From NCBI RefSeq assembly GCF_003268025.1, contig NZ_QLUW01000001.1:1426001-1490000 (forward strand): DNA of 64,000 bases, written 5' to 3'. Under the pieces are notes generated by a model, which was not told the origin of the DNA, made no database searches, and saw nothing but the letters and a program-made list of their open reading frames with translations. Of this stretch, positions 61,087 to 64,000 are shown in pieces (within the stretch, counting starts at the first letter, position 1; every line of letters begins with the position of its first letter). Source of the stretch: Paenibacillus montanisoli. Its GTDB lineage: Bacteria; Bacillota; Bacilli; Paenibacillales; Paenibacillaceae. The translations under genes and the position numbers were made by a program.

Positions 61087-61998
61087 ATGGCGCTAAATTT
61101 TCACCAGCTCCATATTTTTTATACGGTGGCGGAGCGGGGAAGCTTCTCGGCCGCTGCGCAGGCGCTGCACATGACGCAGCCTGCCGTTACGATGCAGGTC
61201 CAGTCCTTGGAGGATTATTTCGGGACAAAGCTGCTTCTGCGTTCAACGAAACGGATCGAATTGACCGAGGCGGGACGCGCGCTGATGCCTTTCGCCCAGC
61301 GCAGCATCGATCTGATACGCGATACGGATATGCACATGTCCAAATTTACGAAGCAGCTGAAGGGTCGTCTGCAGCTAGGAGCAAGCCTGACGATCGGTGA
61401 GTATATTTTGCCGCGTCTGCTCGGTCCGTTCGGACAAGAATACCCTCATATCTCCATCAGTATGAAAGTGATGAATACGGCGCAGATCATGGAGGAAATC
61501 GTCAACCACCAGCTCAACTTCGGCTTGATCGAGGCGCCGGTTAATCATCCGGACATGCATATGGAAGCGGTCATGAGCGACGAGCTGCAGCTGATCGTCG
61601 GGAAGAACCATCCGCTTGCGGACGCAACGATCGTGGAGCTGGAAGATGTAATGAATTATCCGTTCGTGCTTCGGGAGCAAGGCTCCGGTACGCGGCTTGT
61701 CATGGAGGATGAGCTGAGGGCGAAAAATATCGATCTTGCGCAGATGAAAATCGTGATGGAGCTCGGCAGCACAGGTGCGGTAAAATCCGCCGTAGAAGCG
61801 GGGCTCGGCATCTCCTTCGTATCCAGTTCGTCGGTGAAGCACGAGGTCGCGCTCGGTTTGATTAAGAAGATTCCGATTCGGGATGTACGGTTCAAACGCC
61901 AATTTTATTCGATTTTCTTGAAATCCGCGCTGCTGCCGATTTCAGCGGTAACGTTTCTCAGCTTCTTGAGAGAGAGGGATTTGCGCCAATGGCTCTAA
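61087..61998 (+). CDS. LysR-family transcriptional regulator
   Basis: A 303-residue regulator. The helix-turn-helix lies at residues 1-60 (LNFHQLHIFYTVAERGSFSAAAQALHMTQPAVTMQVQSLEDYFGTKL) and the type 2 periplasmic-binding effector domain from about 90 (GRLQLGASLTIGEYILPRLLGPF; FVLREQGSGTRLVME). The nearest known types are CysL/CysB-like sulfur regulators, but the ligand cannot be read. The ATG at 61087 follows GGAAGGG by nine bases; longer readings exist. A TATAAT box (61050-61055) sits upstream. Its 3' end overlaps the PHP gene. Confidence 0.88.
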   Translation: MALNFHQLHIFYTVAERGSFSAAAQALHMTQPAVTMQVQSLEDYFGTKLLLRSTKRIELTEAGRALMPFAQRSIDLIRDTDMHMSKFTKQLKGRLQLGASLTIGEYILPRLLGPFGQEYPHISISMKVMNTAQIMEEIVNHQLNFGLIEAPVNHPDMHMEAVMSDELQLIVGKNHPLADATIVELEDVMNYPFVLREQGSGTRLVMEDELRAKNIDLAQMKIVMELGSTGAVKSAVEAGLGISFVSSSSVKHEVALGLIKKIPIRDVRFKRQFYSIFLKSALLPISAVTFLSFLRERDLRQWL

Positions 61999-62846
61999 TG
62001 AGTTTCAACAATCGTGCCGATATGCACACGCACACGACTGCTTCCGACGGCTTGCAGCGGCCGGCGGATAATGTTGCGATGGCGAAGAAACGCGGGTTGG
62101 GAGCCATTGCGATTACCGACCATGATACGGTTGATGGGATTGCCGAGGCGTTGGAAGCGGGCGAGCGGCTGGGCATCACCGTTGTTCCGGGCGTAGAAAT
62201 CAGTACTGTCGCAGATGGGCGCGACATACATATATTGGGATATTACATTAACTGGAATAGTGTTGCGTGGCAAGCGAAATTAAAATCGCTGGCGGGCACC
62301 CGTGAGCAGCGAAACGCAATGATTATCGCTCGGTTAAACGAATTAGGCATTTCCATTTCTATGGAAGAGGTATTGGAAGCTGCCCTAGCGCAAGGCAAGG
62401 ACGGCGGCTCGCTTGGCCGTCCGCATATTGCAGCCGTCTTGGTCGAGAAACAGGTTGTCGGTTCGATGCAGGAAGCGTTCGACCGCTATTTGGGCGAAGG
62501 AGGAGCGGCCTATGCGAATCCGCCTAGGCTGCATCCATCCGAAGCGCTGACGTGGATCAAGGAAGCCGGCGGAACAAGCGTCATCGCGCATCCTGGCATT
62601 TACGGCAATGATGAATTGGTCGAAGCGATCATTGCTCGCGGCGCCGATGGGATCGAGGTGTACCATCCGGATCATTCGCCGGACGACGAAGCGCGGTATC
62701 TTAAATTGGCAGAGAAGTATAAGTTGATCATTACGGGAGGTTCCGATTTTCACGGGGAACGCCATGGCGTCGTATTTCATGGCGAAATGGGAAGCAAGAC
62801 CGCTCCGATGGAAGTGCTGCGGCAGTTAAATCCTTCTCGGAGGTGA
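61989..62846 (+). CDS. PHP-domain phosphoesterase (YciV/TrpH type)
   Basis: A 285-residue metal-dependent phosphoesterase. PHP motifs: DMHTHTTASDG, AITDHDT, PGVEIST, VIAHPG, GIEVYHPDHS and TGGSDFHGERH, giving the His/Asp metal ligands of the fold. E. coli YciV (RNase AM) is a 5'-3' exonuclease on RNA and nucleotides; family members also cleave 3',5'-bisphosphonucleotides. The start is ATG 61989, nine bases after AGAGGGA and inside the end of the LysR gene; an ATG at 61998 (TAATG) is also possible. The row LysR-PHP-MerR is translationally coupled. Confidence 0.9.
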   Translation: MALMSFNNRADMHTHTTASDGLQRPADNVAMAKKRGLGAIAITDHDTVDGIAEALEAGERLGITVVPGVEISTVADGRDIHILGYYINWNSVAWQAKLKSLAGTREQRNAMIIARLNELGISISMEEVLEAALAQGKDGGSLGRPHIAAVLVEKQVVGSMQEAFDRYLGEGGAAYANPPRLHPSEALTWIKEAGGTSVIAHPGIYGNDELVEAIIARGADGIEVYHPDHSPDDEARYLKLAEKYKLIITGGSDFHGERHGVVFHGEMGSKTAPMEVLRQLNPSRR

Positions 62847-62851
62847 TGCCA

Positions 62852-63367
62852 TTGCTCGGCGCGCTTTACACGATCAAAGAGGTCTCCGAACTGACGGGGC
62901 TATCGACCCAGTTGATTAGAAAGTGGGAGCAGCGATATGCGGCGGTCAATCCGCTGCGCATGCCTAACGGCTACCGCGGCTATACGGCGCAAGATATCGA
63001 AACGATCCGATGGTTGAAGCGGCGCGTCGATGAAGGCAAACCGATTGGCATGGCTGCGATGGAGCTAAAAAGCTTGCTTTACTCGAATATCCAGCCGCCG
63101 CTAGCAGATAGCGTCGACGGAGAGGGAGAGAGGCAAGGGCCGATCGGCATGCTGCTGCATTACCTGGAGCAAGCCGATCTGTGCGGAGCGGAGAAGGTAT
63201 ACCAGCAGTTACGAGCGCTGCGCTCCATGGAGCTGCTGCTTGCAGAAGTGATTAAGCCGGCGCTTCTTGAGCTTGGCGAGCGGTTCGAGCGGGGGGAACT
63301 GAACGAATCCCAGAAAAATGCCGGCAGTCAATTTATCCGCGATAGGTGGATGGCAAGCAGAATTTGA
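62852..63367 (+). CDS. MerR-family regulator, CarH-like but without a cobalamin-binding domain
   Basis: A 171-residue protein. The N-terminus is a MerR helix-turn-helix with wing (LYTIKEVSELTGLSTQLIRKWEQRYAAVNPLRMPNGYRGYTAQDIETIRWLKRRVDEGK). The second half looks like the four-helix cap domain of CarH/LitR photoreceptors (MLLHYLEQADLCGAEKVYQQL; ELLLAEVIKPALLELGERFERGELNESQKNAGSQFIRDRW), but the cobalamin-contacting residues expected there (Trp, and Glu-His) are Phe and Gln-Lys, and the Rossmann cobalamin domain is absent, since the gene stops at 63367 with a terminator 10 bases on. TTG 62852 lies eight bases after GGAGG; a GTG at 62843 is an alternative start. Confidence 0.75.
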   Translation: MLGALYTIKEVSELTGLSTQLIRKWEQRYAAVNPLRMPNGYRGYTAQDIETIRWLKRRVDEGKPIGMAAMELKSLLYSNIQPPLADSVDGEGERQGPIGMLLHYLEQADLCGAEKVYQQLRALRSMELLLAEVIKPALLELGERFERGELNESQKNAGSQFIRDRWMASRI

Positions 63368-63372
63368 ATATT

Positions 63373-63408
63373 AAAAGGGGATCTCAGCTTGGATGAGATC
63401 CCCTTTTT
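63373..63408. terminator. Bidirectional terminator between merR-like gene and rqcH
   Basis: A perfect stem AAAAGGGGATCTCA/TGAGATCCCCTTTT with flanking T-run on the plus side and A-run on the other. Confidence 0.88.
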
Positions 63409-63410
63409 GC

Positions 63411-64000
63411 TTATTTGATTTGGTTAGGCAGTTCCTTCAAGCGCTGCTCATCCGGCGTGATGAACAGCGTTTTCTGATGGTCGTAAATGACAAAGCCGGG
63501 CTTGGCGCCGCTAGGCTTCTTCACGTGCCGGATCAGCGTATAGTCGACAGGCACAAGGCTGGATGAGCGGGCTTGGCTAAAGTGGGCGGCTAGCATCGCG
63601 GCTTCCTCCAGCGTCTTGTCATTAAAGCCGGTCCCGCGGATGACGACATGCGACCCGGGGATGTCTTTGGTATGCAGCCAAGTATCATTCGGCGCAGCCG
63701 CCTTGTTCGTTAAGAACTCGTTCTGCGTATTGTTCTTGCCTACGTAAATCGGAATGCCTTCGGACGAAGTGTAGCACAGCAGCGCAGGCTGCTTCGGCTT
63801 CTTCTTCCGCGCGCCGCGCTTCTCGCGGGAACGCAAGTAGCCTTGCTCCGCAAGCTCGTCGCGAATCTCGTCAATATCCGATAGCGACGCGCTTTCCAGC
63901 TGCTGCAGCAGGGAAACCAAGTAGTCGATCTCCTCGCGCGCCCGCTGCATCTGTTCGGCCACGATCGCCAGGCTGTTTCTAAATTTCGTATATTTCTTGA
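63411..64000 (-). CDS. rqcH: RqcH/NFACT-family ribosome quality-control protein (C-terminal half, partial)
   Basis: The gene runs off the right edge; 196 residues are visible in frame to 64000. They include part of the coiled-coil arm (AEQMQRAREEIDYLVSLLQQLES), a basic linker (GARKKKPKQP) and the NFACT-R RNA-binding domain (YTSSEGIPIYVGKNNTQNEFLTNKAAAPNDTWLHTKDIPGSHVVIRG; SSLVPVDYTLIRHVKKPSGAKPGFVIYDHQKTLFI). RqcH binds stalled 50S subunits and adds alanine tails to nascent chains; such proteins are also annotated as fibronectin-binding. It converges on the merR-like gene. Confidence 0.93.
   Translation of the reverse strand, partial: KKYTKFRNSLAIVAEQMQRAREEIDYLVSLLQQLESASLSDIDEIRDELAEQGYLRSREKRGARKKKPKQPALLCYTSSEGIPIYVGKNNTQNEFLTNKAAAPNDTWLHTKDIPGSHVVIRGTGFNDKTLEEAAMLAAHFSQARSSSLVPVDYTLIRHVKKPSGAKPGFVIYDHQKTLFITPDEQRLKELPNQIK

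Overview
The window looks like a chromosomal segment of a spore-forming Bacillota bacterium of the Paenibacillaceae type (Paenibacillus, Cohnella or a relative). The reasons are the gerP spore-coat operon, a YjcZ-type small protein, YlbF/YlbG, YlaN, YugN, YtxJ (bacillithiol-associated), AcuA/AcuC, CcpA, a threonyl T-box, strong AGGAGG-type ribosome binding sites, frequent TTG/GTG starts, and moderately GC-rich DNA (judged by eye, not computed). No species can be assigned. No rRNA, tRNA, CRISPR array, insertion sequence or prophage was seen; this is a core-genome region with a few odd genes.

Layout. 1-2.9 kb: the end of an AraC regulator, then a pspA-DUF350-DUF4178-DUF4247 envelope-stress operon behind a near-perfect sigma-W-type promoter. 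3-6.6 kb: an LplT-like transporter, an AraC regulator and an iron-type alcohol dehydrogenase. 7-14.8 kb: a glycogen operon glgB-glgC-glgD-glgA ending in a family 15 glucosidase where a phosphorylase is often found. 14.9-17.2 kb: thrS under a T-box riboswitch. 17.3-21.8 kb: a frameshifted GyrI-like gene, a YjcZ protein and a five-gene gerP operon on the minus strand, then an Hsp20-like gene and two lineage-specific genes. 22-26.3 kb: 6-phosphogluconate dehydrogenase, shikimate kinase, an unusual EPSP synthase and a CoA-binding protein. 26.3-30 kb: a sugar PTS EIICBA with its own Enzyme I. 30-37.7 kb: DJ-1/PfpI protein, VanZ, a zinc-finger protein, YtxJ, CcpA, MTA/SAH nucleosidase, and acuA-acuC divergent from acsA around a cre-like site. 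37.7-46.1 kb: a class A PBP with fibronectin domains, an NfeD-flotillin operon behind a second sigma-W-type promoter, rpsD with an autoregulatory-type leader, and a GAF-GGDEF diguanylate cyclase. 46.2-55.8 kb: lipoprotein, M29 aminopeptidase, an HPr-like protein lacking the phosphorylatable histidine, YlaN, Ca2+/H+ antiporter, a beta-propeller protein, Asp23-family protein, FtsW, YugN, M20 hydrolase and a CBS protein. 55.9-59.5 kb: a bacterial XPB helicase with an overlapping helicase-associated partner. 59.5-64 kb: ylbF-ylbG, an unknown gene, a LysR-PHP-MerR run, and the C-terminal half of rqcH.

Themes. Carbon flow is tied together: glycogen synthesis, PTS uptake, CcpA, an HPr-like protein and the acetate/acetyl-CoA synthetase switch (AcsA with its acetyltransferase AcuA and deacetylase AcuC) all lie here. 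Envelope defence is the second theme: both the pspA operon and nfeD-flotillin carry ECF-type promoters (GAAAC, 16-base spacer, CGTA). The order ytxJ-ccpA-acuC-acuA-acsA-rpsD-dgcP matches the order I know from Bacillus subtilis, but acuB and tyrS are absent from the expected places and ponA, nfeD and the flotillin gene lie between acsA and rpsD. The most unusual items are the XPB pair, the DUF operon, the histidine-less HPr-like protein, the CarH-like MerR protein without a cobalamin domain, and the EPSP synthase with a changed active-site loop.
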